From: Hydractinia symbiolongicarpus
Lineage: Eukaryota > Cnidaria > Hydrozoa > Anthoathecata > Hydractiniidae
Assembly (NCBI RefSeq): GCF_029227915.1
Contig: NC_079887.1
Location: 6,014,001 to 6,078,000 of the forward strand
Direction of reading: 5' to 3'
DNA: 64,000 nt
In this document: one piece after another, positions 13,292-25,455 of the stretch
Layout of the letters: every line of letters starts with the position of its first letter
How positions within the stretch are numbered: position 1 is the stretch's first letter
Notes under the pieces: generated by a model
Databases searched by the model: none
Told to the model about the DNA's origin: nothing
Seen by the model: the letters and a program-made list of their open reading frames with translations, nothing else
Position numbers and translations under genes: made by a program

Positions 13292-15455
13292 CAGTGTAAT
13301 CGCTGAGTTCCGGCAATCATGTCAAATTAAGAAGAAGAATATTTCTTGGGGTCCAGTTGGCTCACTTATCACATTTATAAGGTCACAGTCCAAAGTTACT
13401 TCAATTAAGTCCCAAAGTCAATCGTTTCACTGTTAAAAGCGATATAATTTAGTAATATCGGAAAAATATTACTAAATACATGTTGGTACGAATATGTGAC
13501 GCAACCATTGTAACTCAAACGGATTGATACCACCATGAAGTCGATGAAATGTAGTTTTTGAGAATGTCTCTACTTCTTCATTGCGTGCTAACGGCCAGGA
13601 TTGGTCCCACAGTAAGAAAAGACTTATTTATCTAATTTTAAATACAACGCTACCACAGTGCCCAGTGTAATCGCTGATTTCCAGAAATCATGTCAAATTA
13701 AGAAGAATGTTATTTCTTGTAGTCAAACTGGCTCACTTATCACATTTATAAGGTCACAGGCCAAAGTTAGTTCAATTAAGTCCCACAGTCAATCATTTCA
13801 TTGTTAAAAGCGATATAACTTAGTAATATCGGAAGAAAATCACTAAATACATGTTGGTACGACTATGTGACGTAACCGTTGTAACTCAAAGGGATTGACA
13901 TCGTTAGAAAATGAATGAAATAGAGTTTTGAAACTGCCTCTATTTCTTCAGCGCAAACTAACGGCTAGGGTTGGTCCCACAGTAAAAATGCCTAACTTAT
14001 CTAAATTTTTAAATGAAGCGCTTCCACAGCGCCCAGTGTAATCGCTGAGTTCCAACAATCATGTCAAAGTAAGAAGAATGTTATTTCTTGGACTCCAGTT
14101 GGCTCACTTATCACATTTGTATGGTCACAGGCCAAAGTTAGTTCAATTAAGTCCCACAGTCAATCATTTCATTGTTAAAAGCAATATAACTTAGTAATAT
14201 TGGAAAAATGTCACTAAATACATGATGGTACGAATATGTGACGCAACCGTTGCAACTCAAACGGATTTAAGCCGCTGGAAAGTCAATGAAATGTAGTCTT
14301 TGAAACTGTTCCTATTTATTCAGCGCGTGCTAACGGAAAGAATTGGTCCCACAGTAAGAGAAGACTTCTTTATCTAAATTTTTAAATAAAGCGCTACCAC
14401 AGAGCCTAATGTAATCACTGAATTCCAGCAATCATGTCAAATTAAGAAGAATGTTATTCCTTGGAGATCAATTGGCTCATTTATCACTTTTATAAGGTTA
14501 CAGGCCAAAGTTAGTTCAATTAAGTCCCACAGTCAAACGTTTCACTGTTAAAAGCGATGCAACCTAGTAATATCCGAATACTATCGCTAAATACATGTTG
14601 GTACGAATATGTGACGCAACCGTTGTAACTCAAACCGATTCATACCGCCAGAAAATCAATGAAATGGAGTTTTTGAAACTGTCTCTATATCTTCAGAGCG
14701 CGCTAACAGCTAGGATTGGTCCCACAGTAAAAAAAGACTTATTTATCTGAATTTTTAAATAAAGCCCTACCACAGAGCCTAATGTAATCGCTGAATTCCA
14801 GCAATCATGTCAAATTAAGAAGAATGTTACTCCTTGGAGACCAATTGGCTCATTTATCACATTTATAAGGTGACAGTCCAGAATCAGTTCAATTAAGTCC
14901 CTCAGTCAATCGATTCACTGTTAAAAGCGCTACAACTTAGTAATATCGGAAGAAAATGACTAAATACATGTTGGTACAAATATGTGACGCAACCGTTGTA
15001 ATTCAAAGGGATTGACAACGTTAGAAAATGAATGAAATAGAGTTTTTGAAACTGTCTCTATTTCTTCAGCGCAAACTAACGGCTAGGGTTGGTCCCACAG
15101 TAAAAATGCCTAACTTATCTAAATTTTTAAATGAAGCGCTTCCACAGCGCCCAGTGTAATCGCTGAGTTCCAACAATCATGTCAAAGTAAGAAGAATGTT
15201 ATTTCTTGGACTCCAGTTGGCTCACTTATCACATTTATAAGGTCACAGGCCAAAGTTAGTTCAATTAAGTCCCACAGTCAATCATTTCACTGTTAAAAGC
15301 GATATAACTTAGTAATATTGGAAAAATGTCACTAAATACATGATGGTACGAATATGTGACGCAACCGTTGCAACTCAAACGGAATTAAGCCGCGGGAAAG
15401 TCAATGAAATGTAGTCTTTGAAACTGTTCCTATTTATTCAGCGCGTGCTAACGGC
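13292..15455. repeat. 8-monomer higher-order repeat, copy 1
   Basis: 13292-14252 matches 16271-17231 at an offset of 2979 (about 8 monomers). 14626-15455 matches 17232-18061 at an offset of 2606 (7 monomers). Shared oddities are CACCATGAAGTCGATG, CAGAAATCATG with CTTGTAGTCAAACTGG, CACATTTGTATGG, and GGAATTAAGCCGCGGG. A few single-base differences are visible (for example 13672, GATTT against GAGTT), so the copies are close but not identical. Confidence 0.88.
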
Positions 15456-16270
15456 AAGAATTGGTCCCACAGTAAGAGAAGACTTATTTATCTAAATTTT
15501 TAAATAAAGCGCTACCACAGAGCCTAATGTAATCACTGAATTCCAGCAATCATGTCAAATTAAGAAGAATGTTATTCCTTGGAGACCAAGTGGCTCATTT
15601 ATCATTTTTATAAGGTCACAGGCCAAAGTTAGTTCAATTAAGTCCCACAGTCAATCATTTCATTGTTAAAAGCGATATAACTTAGTAATATTGGAAAAAT
15701 GTCACTAAATACATGATGGTACGAATATGTGACGCAACCGTTGCAACTCAAACGGATTTAAACCGCTGGAAAGTCAATGAAATGTAGTCTTTGAAACTGT
15801 TCCTATTTATTCAGCGCGTGCTAACGGCAAGAATTGGTCCCACAGTAAGAGAAGACTTATTTATCTAAATTTTTAAACAAAGCGCTACCACAGAGCCTAA
15901 TGTAATCGCTGAATTCCAGCAATCATGTCAAATTAAGAAGAAGAATATTTCTTGGGGTCCAGTTGGCTCACTTATCACATTTATAAGGTCACAGTCCAAA
16001 GTTACTTCAATTAAGTCCCAAAGTCAATCGTTTCACTGTTAAAAGCGATGTAACTTAGTAATATCGGAAAAATATTACTAAATACATGTTGGTACGAATA
16101 TGTGACGCAACCATTGTAACTCAAACGGATTGATACCGCCAAGAAGTCAATGAAATGTAGTTTTTGAGAACGTCTCTACTTCTTCAATATGTGCTAACGG
16201 CCAGGATTGGTCCCACAATACAAAATGACCTATTTATCTAAATTTTCAAATGAAGCGCTACCACAGCGCC

Positions 16271-18061
16271 CAGTGTAATCGCTGAGTTCCGGCAATCATG
16301 TCAAATTAAGAAGAAGAATATTTCTTGGGGTCCAGTTGGCTCACTTATCACATTTATAAGGTCACAGTCCAAAGTTACTTCAATTAAGTCCCAAAGTCAA
16401 TCGTTTCACTGTTAAAAGCGATATAACTTAGTAATATCGGAAAAATATTACTAAATACATGTTGGTACGAATATGTGACGCAACCATTGTAACTCAAACG
16501 GATTGATACCACCATGAAGTCGATGAAATGTAGTTTTTGAGAATGTCTCTACTTCTTCATTGCGTGCTAACGGCCAGGATTGGTCCCACAGTAAGAAAAA
16601 ACTTATTTATCTAATTTTAAATACAACGCTACCACAGTGCCCAGTGTAATCGCTGAGTTCCAGAAATCATGTCAAATTAAGAAGAATGTTATTTCTTGTA
16701 GTCAAACTGGCTCACTTATCACATTTATAAGGTCACAGGCCAAAGTTAGTTCAATTAAGTCCCACAGTCAATCATTTCATTGTTAAAAGCGATATAACTT
16801 AGTAATATCGGAAGAAAATCACTAAATACATGTTGGTACGACTATGTGACGCAACCGTTGTAACTCAAAGGGATTGACATCGTTAGAAAATGAATGAAAT
16901 AGAGTTTTGAAACTGTCTCTATTTCTTCAGCGCAAACTAACGGCTAGGGTTGGTCCCACAGTAAAAATGCCTAACTTATCTAAATTTTTAAATGAAGCGC
17001 TTCCACAGCGCCCAGTGTAATCGCTGAGTTCCAACAATCATGTCAAAGTAAGAAGAATGTTATTTCTTGGACTCCAGTTGGCTCACTTATCACATTTGTA
17101 TGGTCACAGGCCAAAGTTAGTTCAATTAAGTCCCACAGTCAATCATTTCATTGTTAAAAGCAATATAACTTAGTAATATTGGAAAAATGTCACTAAATAC
17201 ATGATGGTACGAATATGTGACGCAACCGTTGTAACTCAAACCGATTCATACCGCCAGAAAATCAATGAAATGGAGTTTTTGAAACTGTCTCTATATCTTC
17301 AGAGCGCGCTAACAGCTAGGATTGGTCCCACAGTAAAAAAAGACTTATTTATCTGAATTTTTAAATAAAGCGCTACCACAGAGCCTAATTTAATCGCTGA
17401 ATTCCAGCAATCATGTCAAATTAAGAAGAATGTTACTCCTTGGTGACCAATTGGCTCATTTATCACATTTATAAGGTGACAGTCCAGAATCAGTTCAATT
17501 AAGTCCCTCAGTCAATCGATTCACTGTTAAAAGCGCTACAACTTAGTAATATCGGAAGAAAATGACTAAATACATGTTGGTACAAATATGTGACGCAACC
17601 GTTGTAATTCAAAGGGATTGACAACGTTAGAAAATGAATGAAATAGAGTTTTTGAAACTGTCTCTATTTCTTCAGCGCAAACTAACGGCTAGGGTTGGTC
17701 CCACAGTAAAAATGCCTAACTTATCTAAATTTTTAAATGAAGCGCTTCCACAGCGCCCAGTGTAATCGCTGAGTTCCAACAATCATGTCAAAGTAAGAAG
17801 AATGTTATTTCTTGGACTCCAGTTGGCTCACTTATCACATTTATAAGGTCACAGGCCAAAGTTAGTTCAATTAAGTCCCACAGTCAATCATTTCACTGTT
17901 AAAAGCGATATAACTTAGTAATATTGGAAAAATGTCACTAAATACATGATGGTACGAATATGTGACGCAACCGTTGCAACTCAAACGGAATTAAGCCGCG
18001 GGAAAGTCAATGAAATGTAGTCTTTGAAACTGTTCCTATTTATTCAGCGCGTGCTAACGGC
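16271..18061. repeat. 8-monomer higher-order repeat, copy 2, one monomer lost
   Basis: This is the partner of 13292-15455. Relative to copy 1 it lacks the equivalent of 14253-14625, almost exactly one 373-bp unit. The join at about 17231 lies inside the well-kept GCAACCGTTG segment, as expected for homologous unequal exchange. The match ends at 18062, where CGGCAAG becomes CGGCCAG. Confidence 0.87.
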
Positions 18062-19961
18062 CAGAATTGGTCCCAAAGTAAAAAAAGGCTTATTTATCTA
18101 AATTTTTAAATAAAGCGCTACCACAGAGCCTAATGTAATCGCTGAATTCCAGCAATCATGTCAAATTAAGAAGAATGTTATTTCTTGGAGACCAGTTGGC
18201 TCATTTATCACATTTATAAGGTTACAGTCCAGAATCAGTTCAATTAAGTCCCACAGTCAATCGATTCACTGTTAAAAGCGGTGCAACCTAGTAATATCCG
18301 AATACTATCGCTAAATACATGTTGGTACGAATATGTGACGCAATCGTTGTAACTCAAACCGATTCATACCGCCAGAAACTCATTGAAATGTAGTCTTTGA
18401 AACTGTTCCTATTTATTCAGCGCGTGCTAACGGCCAGAATTGGTCCTAAAGTAAAAAAAGGCTTATTTATCTAAATTTTTAAATAAAGCGCTACCACAGA
18501 GCCTAATGTAATCGCTGAATTCCTGCAATCATGTCAAATTAAGAAGATTGTTATTCCTTGGAGACCAATTGGCTCATTTATCACATTTATAAGGTCACAG
18601 TCCAGAATCAGTTCAATTAAGTCCCACAGTCAATCGATTCACTGTTAAAAGCGATACAACTTAGTAATATCGGAAGAAAATCACTAAATACATGTTAGTA
18701 CGACTATGTGACGCAACCGTTGTAACTCAAAGGTATTGACATTGTTAGAAAATCAATGAAATGGAGTTGTTGAAACTGTCTCTATATCTTCAGCGCGCGC
18801 TAACAGCTGGGATTGGTCCCACAGTAAAAAAGGACTTATTTATCTAAATTTTTAAATAAAGCGCTACCACAGAGGCTAATGTAATCGCTGAATTCCAGCA
18901 ATCATGTCAAATTAAGAAGAATGTTATTTCTTGGACTCTAGTTGGCTCACTTATCACATTTATAAGGTCACAGGCCAAAGTTAGTTCAATTAAGTCCCAC
19001 AGTCAATCATTTCATTGTTAAAAGCGATATAACTTAGTAATATTGGAAAAATGTCACAAAATACATGATGGTACGAATATGTGACGCAACTGTTGCAACT
19101 CAAACGGATTTAAACCGCTGCAAAGTCAATGATATGTAGTCTTTGAAACTGTTCCTATTTATTCAGCGCGTGCTAACGGCCAGGATTGGTCCCACAGTAA
19201 AAAAAGAATTATTTATCTAAATTTTTAAATAAAGCGCTACCACAGAGCCTAATGTAATCACTGAATACCAGCAATCATGTCTAATAAAGAAGAATGTTAT
19301 TCCTTGGAGACCAATTAGCCCATTTATCACATTTATAAGGTCACAGTCCAGAATCAGTTCAATTAAGTCCCACAGTCAATCGAGTCACTGTTAAAAGCGC
19401 TACAACTTAGTAATATCGGAAGAAAATCACTAAATACATGTTGGTACAAATATGTGACGCAACCGTTGTAACTCAAAGGGATTGACATCGTTAGAAAATC
19501 AATGAAATGGAGTTTTTGAAACTGTCTCTATATCTTCAGCGCGCGCTAACAGCTGGGATTGGTCCCACAGTAAAAAAGGACTTATTTATCTAAATTTTTA
19601 AATAAAGCGCTACCACAGAGGCTAATGTAATCGCTGACTTCCAGCAATCATGTCAAATTAAGAAGAATGTAATTCCTTGGAGACCAATTGGCTCACTTAT
19701 CACATTTATAAGGTCACAGTCCAAAGTTACATCAATTAAGTCCCACAGTCAAACGTTTCACTGTTAAAAGCGACGCAACTAAGTAATATCCGCATACTAT
19801 CGCTAAATACATGTTGGTACGAATATGTGACACAACCGTTGTAACTCAAACCGATTTATACCGCCAGAAAGTCAATGAAATGTAGTTTTTGAAACTGTTC
19901 CTGTTTATTTAGCGCGTGCTAACGGCCAGGATTTGTCCCACAGTAAAAAAAGACTTATTTA
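18062..19961. repeat. Mixed monomers between higher-order repeats
   Basis: About five ordinary 373-bp monomers and no gene. The text 18180-18720 resembles 9760-10310, 24880-25440 and 28240-28790 (the GTTACAGTCCAGAATCAG and AAGCGGTGCAACCTAG type followed by the GATACAACTTAG type). The 19360 copy carries the CGAGTCACTG variant that also marks the dimer repeats at 26073, 26819, 29428 and 33529. Confidence 0.8.
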
Positions 19962-21826
19962 TCTAAATTTTTAAATAAAGCGCTACCACAGAGCCTAATG
20001 TAATCGCTGAATTCCAGCAATCATGTCAAATTAAGAAGAATGTTATTCCTTGGAAACCAGTTGGCTCATTTATCACATTTATAAGGTTACAGTCCAGAAT
20101 CAGTTCAAATAAGTCCCACAGTCAATCGATTCGCTGTTAAAAGCGATACAACTTAGTAATATCGGAAGAAAATCACTAAATACATGTTGGTACGACTATG
20201 TGACGCAACCGTTGTAACTCAAAGGGATTGACATCGTTAGAAAATCAATGAAATGGAGTTTTTGCAACTGTCTCTATATCTTCAGCGCGCGCTAACGGCT
20301 AGGATTGGTCGCACAGTACAAAATGACTTATTTATCTAAATTTTTAAATGAAGCGCAACCACAGCGCTCAGTGTAATCGCTGAGTTCCGGCAATCATGTC
20401 AAATTAAGAAGAAGAATATTTCTTCGGGTCCAGTTGGCTCACTTATCACATTTATAAGGTCACAGTCCAAAGTTACTTTAATTAAGTCCCAAAGTCAATC
20501 GTTTCACTGTTAAAAGCGATATAACTTAGTAATATCGGAAAAATATTACTAAATACATGTTGGTACGAATATGTGACGCAACCATTGTAACTCAAACGGA
20601 TTGATACCACCATGAAGTCGATGAAATGTAGTTTTTGAGAATGTCTCTATTTCTTCATTGCGTGCTAACGGCCAGGATTGGTCCCACAATACAAAATGAC
20701 TTATTTCTCTAAATTTTCAAATGAAGCGCTACCACAGCGCCCAGTGTAATCGCTGAGTTCCGGCAATCATGTCAAATTAAGAAGAATAATATTTCTTGGG
20801 TTACAATTGGATCACTTATCACATTTATAAGGTCACAGTCCAAAGTTACATCAATTAAGTCCCACAGTCAAACGTTTCACTGTTAAAAGCGATGCAACCT
20901 AGTAATATCCGAATACTATCGCTAAATACATGTTGGTACGAATATGTGACGCAACCGTTGTAACTCAAACCGATTCATACCGCCAGAAACTCATTGAAAT
21001 GTAGTCTTTGAAACTGTTCCTATTTATTCAGCGCGTGCTAACGGCCAGAATTGGTCCCAAAGTAAAAAAAGGCTTATTTATCTAAATTTTTAAATAAAGC
21101 GCTACCACAGAGCCTAATGTAATCGCTGAATTCCTGCAATCATGTCAAATTAAGAAGATTGTTATTCCTTGGAGACGAATTGGCTCATTTATGACATTTA
21201 TAAGGTCACAGTCCAGAATCAGTTCAATTGAGTTCCACAGTCAATCGATTCACTGTTAAAAGCGATACAACTTAGTAATATCGGAAGAAAATCACTAAAT
21301 ACATGTTAGTACGACTATGTGACGCAACCGTTGTAACTCAAAGGTATTTACATCGTTAGAAAATCAATGAAATGGAGTTTTTGAAACAGTCTCTATATCT
21401 TCAGCGCGCGCTAACAGCTGGGATTGGTCCCAAAGTAAAAAAGGACTTATTTATCTAAATTTTTAAATAAAGCGCTACCACAGAGCCTAATGTAATCGCT
21501 GAATTCCAGCAATCATGTCAAATTAAGAAGAATGTTATTTCTTGGACTCCAGTTGGCTCACTTATCACATTTATAAGGTCACAGGCCAAAGTTAGTTCAA
21601 TTAAGTCCCACAGTCAATCATTTCATTGTTAAAAGCGATATAACTTAGTAATATTTGAAAAATGTCACTAAATACATGATGGTACGAATATGTGACGCAA
21701 CTGTTGCAACTCAAACGGATTTAAACCGCTGCAAAGTCAATGATATGTAGTCTTTGAAACTGTTCCTATTTATTCAGCGCGTGCTAACGGCCAGGATTGG
21801 GCCCACAGTAAAAAAAGAATTATTTC
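19962..21826. repeat. 1865-bp (5-monomer) tandem duplication, copy 1
   Basis: Text from 19962 to 21870 reads the same as 21827-23735, a 1909-bp match at an offset of 1865. The two copies are therefore directly tandem with a few bases of overhang. Private variants shared by both include TTCTTCGGGTCC, TCAATTGAGTTCC, AAGGTATTTACATCG, ATATTTGAAAAATG and GATTGGGCCCAC. I saw no difference in the lines compared. Five monomers, all 373-bp spaced. Confidence 0.94.
20106..20478 (+). repeat. Representative 373-bp monomer (anatomy of the unit)
   Basis: Reading from the marker, the unit holds in order: GTCCCACAGTCAATCG; CTGTTAAAAGCGAT; ACTTAGTAATATCGG; CTAAATACATGTTGGTACG followed by a TATGTGACGCAACCGTTGTAA core, the best-kept part; a variable middle; GTCAATGAAAT-like text; a CpG-rich GCGCG..CTAACGGC box; GATTGGTCCCACAGTA; an AT-rich dyad TTATTTA...TAAATAA; GAAGCGC..CCACAGCGC; CGCTGAGTTCCGGCAATCAT; and AAATTAAGAAGAA leading to TTATCACATTTATAAGGTC. 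The chosen start is arbitrary because the array has no natural boundary. This copy lies inside the perfect 1865-bp duplication. Confidence 0.9.
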
Positions 21827-23735
21827 TCTAAATTTTTAAATAAAGCGCTACCACAGAGCCTAATGTAATCGCTGAATTCCAGCAATCATGTCAAATTAAG
21901 AAGAATGTTATTCCTTGGAAACCAGTTGGCTCATTTATCACATTTATAAGGTTACAGTCCAGAATCAGTTCAAATAAGTCCCACAGTCAATCGATTCGCT
22001 GTTAAAAGCGATACAACTTAGTAATATCGGAAGAAAATCACTAAATACATGTTGGTACGACTATGTGACGCAACCGTTGTAACTCAAAGGGATTGACATC
22101 GTTAGAAAATCAATGAAATGGAGTTTTTGCAACTGTCTCTATATCTTCAGCGCGCGCTAACGGCTAGGATTGGTCGCACAGTACAAAATGACTTATTTAT
22201 CTAAATTTTTAAATGAAGCGCAACCACAGCGCTCAGTGTAATCGCTGAGTTCCGGCAATCATGTCAAATTAAGAAGAAGAATATTTCTTCGGGTCCAGTT
22301 GGCTCACTTATCACATTTATAAGGTCACAGTCCAAAGTTACTTTAATTAAGTCCCAAAGTCAATCGTTTCACTGTTAAAAGCGATATAACTTAGTAATAT
22401 CGGAAAAATATTACTAAATACATGTTGGTACGAATATGTGACGCAACCATTGTAACTCAAACGGATTGATACCACCATGAAGTCGATGAAATGTAGTTTT
22501 TGAGAATGTCTCTATTTCTTCATTGCGTGCTAACGGCCAGGATTGGTCCCACAATACAAAATGACTTATTTCTCTAAATTTTCAAATGAAGCGCTACCAC
22601 AGCGCCCAGTGTAATCGCTGAGTTCCGGCAATCATGTCAAATTAAGAAGAATAATATTTCTTGGGTTACAATTGGATCACTTATCACATTTATAAGGTCA
22701 CAGTCCAAAGTTACATCAATTAAGTCCCACAGTCAAACGTTTCACTGTTAAAAGCGATGCAACCTAGTAATATCCGAATACTATCGCTAAATACATGTTG
22801 GTACGAATATGTGACGCAACCGTTGTAACTCAAACCGATTCATACCGCCAGAAACTCATTGAAATGTAGTCTTTGAAACTGTTCCTATTTATTCAGCGCG
22901 TGCTAACGGCCAGAATTGGTCCCAAAGTAAAAAAAGGCTTATTTATCTAAATTTTTAAATAAAGCGCTACCACAGAGCCTAATGTAATCGCTGAATTCCT
23001 GCAATCATGTCAAATTAAGAAGATTGTTATTCCTTGGAGACGAATTGGCTCATTTATGACATTTATAAGGTCACAGTCCAGAATCAGTTCAATTGAGTTC
23101 CACAGTCAATCGATTCACTGTTAAAAGCGATACAACTTAGTAATATCGGAAGAAAATCACTAAATACATGTTAGTACGACTATGTGACGCAACCGTTGTA
23201 ACTCAAAGGTATTTACATCGTTAGAAAATCAATGAAATGGAGTTTTTGAAACAGTCTCTATATCTTCAGCGCGCGCTAACAGCTGGGATTGGTCCCAAAG
23301 TAAAAAAGGACTTATTTATCTAAATTTTTAAATAAAGCGCTACCACAGAGCCTAATGTAATCGCTGAATTCCAGCAATCATGTCAAATTAAGAAGAATGT
23401 TATTTCTTGGACTCCAGTTGGCTCACTTATCACATTTATAAGGTCACAGGCCAAAGTTAGTTCAATTAAGTCCCACAGTCAATCATTTCATTGTTAAAAG
23501 CGATATAACTTAGTAATATTTGAAAAATGTCACTAAATACATGATGGTACGAATATGTGACGCAACTGTTGCAACTCAAACGGATTTAAACCGCTGCAAA
23601 GTCAATGATATGTAGTCTTTGAAACTGTTCCTATTTATTCAGCGCGTGCTAACGGCCAGGATTGGGCCCACAGTAAAAAAAGAATTATTTCTCTAAATTT
23701 TTAAATAAAGCGCTACCACAGAGCCTAATGTAATC
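21827..23735. repeat. 1865-bp (5-monomer) tandem duplication, copy 2
   Basis: This copy is identical by eye to 19962-21870. The match starts just after a mismatch in the AT-rich dyad (TTTATCT at 19961 against TTTCTCT at 21826). It ends at 23736, where AATCGCTGAATTCC becomes AATCACTGAATACC. It is the cleanest recent duplication in the left half of the window. Confidence 0.94.
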
Positions 23736-25455
23736 ACTGAATACCAGCAATCATGTCTAATAAAGAAGAATGTTATTCCTTGGAGACCAATTGGCTCATT
23801 TATCACATTTATAAGGTCACAGTCCAGAATCAGTTCAATTAAGTCCCACAGTCAATCAATTCACTCTTAAAAGCGCTACAACTTAGTAATATCGGAAGAA
23901 AATCACTAAATACATGTTGGTACAAATATGTGACGCAACTGTTGTAATTCAAAGGGATTGACAACGTTAGAAAATGAATGAAATAGAGTTTTTGAAACTG
24001 TCTCTATTTCTTCAGCGCAAACTAACGGCTAGGATTGGTCCCACAGTAAAAATGCCTAACTTATCTAAATTTTTAAATGAAGCGCTTCCACAGCGCCCAG
24101 TGTAATCGCTGACTTCCAACAATCATGTCAAAGTAAGAAGAATGTTATTTCTTGGACTCCAGTTGGCTCACTTATCACATTTATAAGGTCACAGGCCAAA
24201 GTTAGTTCAATTAAGTCCCACAGTCAATCATTTCATTGTTAAAAGCGATATAACTTAGTAATATTGAAAAAATGTCACTAAATACATGATGGTATGAATA
24301 TGTGACGCAACCGTTGCAACTCAAGCGGATTGATACCGCCAAGAAGTCAATGAAATGTAGTTTTTGAGAACGTCTCTACTTCTTCAATATGTGCTAACGG
24401 CCAGGATTGGTCCCACAATACAAAATGACTTATTTCTCTAAATTTTCAAATGAAGCGCTACCACAGCGCCCAGTGTAATCGCTGAGTTCCGGCAATCATG
24501 TCAAATTAAGAAGAATAATATTTCTTGGGTTACAATTGGAACACTTATCACATTTATAAGGTCACAGTCCAAAGTTACATCAATTAAGTACCACAGTCAA
24601 ACGTTTCACTGTTAAAAGCGATGCAACCTAGTAATATCCGAATACTATCGCTAAATACATGTTGGTACGAATATGTGACGCAACCGTTGTAACTCAAACC
24701 GATGCATACCGCCAGAAACTCATTGAAATGTAGTCTTTGAAACTGTTCCTATTTATTCAGCGCGTACTAACGGCCAGAATTGGTCCCAAAGTAAAAAAAG
24801 GCTTATTTATCTAAATTTTTAAATAAAGCGCTACCACAGAGCCTAATGTAATCGCTGAATTCCAGCAATCATGTCAAATTAAGAAGAATGTTATTTCTTG
24901 GAGACCAGTTGGTTCATTTATCACATTTATAAGATTACAGTCCAGAATCAGTTCAATTAAGTGCCACAGTCAATCGATTCACTGTTAAAAGCGGTGCAAC
25001 CTAGTAATATCCGAATACTATCGCTAAATACATGTTGGTACGAATATGTGACGCAACCGTTGTAACTCAAACCGATTCATACCGCCAGAAACTCATTAAA
25101 ATGTAGTCTTTGAAACTGTTCCTATTTATTCAGCGCGTGCTAACGGCCAGAATTGGTCCCAAAGTAAAAAAAGGCTTATTTATCTAAATTTTTAAATAAA
25201 GCGCTACCACAGAGCCTAATGTAATCGCTGAATTCCTGCAATCATGTCAAATTAAGAAGATTGTTATTCCTTGGAGACCAATTGGCTCATTTATCACATT
25301 TATAAGGTCACAGTCCAGAATCAGTTCAATTAAGTCCCACAGTCAATCGATTCACTGTTAAAAGCGATACAACTTAGTAATATCGGAAGAAAATCACTAA
25401 ATACATGTTAGTACGACTATGTGACGCAACCGTTGTAACTCGAAGGTATTGACAT
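23690..25455. repeat. 10-monomer-spaced echo, copy 1
   Basis: 23690-24325 matches about 27419-28054 at an offset of 3729, sharing TCAATTCACTCTTAAAAG-like text, TTGTAATTCAAAGGG and the rare GGTATGAATATG. 24725-25455 matches about 28081-28811 at an offset of 3356, sharing AAGCGGTGCAACC and ATGTTAGTACGAC. The offsets differ by 373 bp because the second copy lacks one monomer (about 24326-24724 here). Scattered single-base differences make this older than the 1865-bp repeat. Confidence 0.78.

Noticed and set aside
19981-20400. EcoRI-like GAATTC and other palindromes (GCGCGC, AGCGCT, ACATGT) as regulatory sites
   Set aside because: They recur because the monomer recurs. Short palindromes alone give no support for a promoter, operator or origin.
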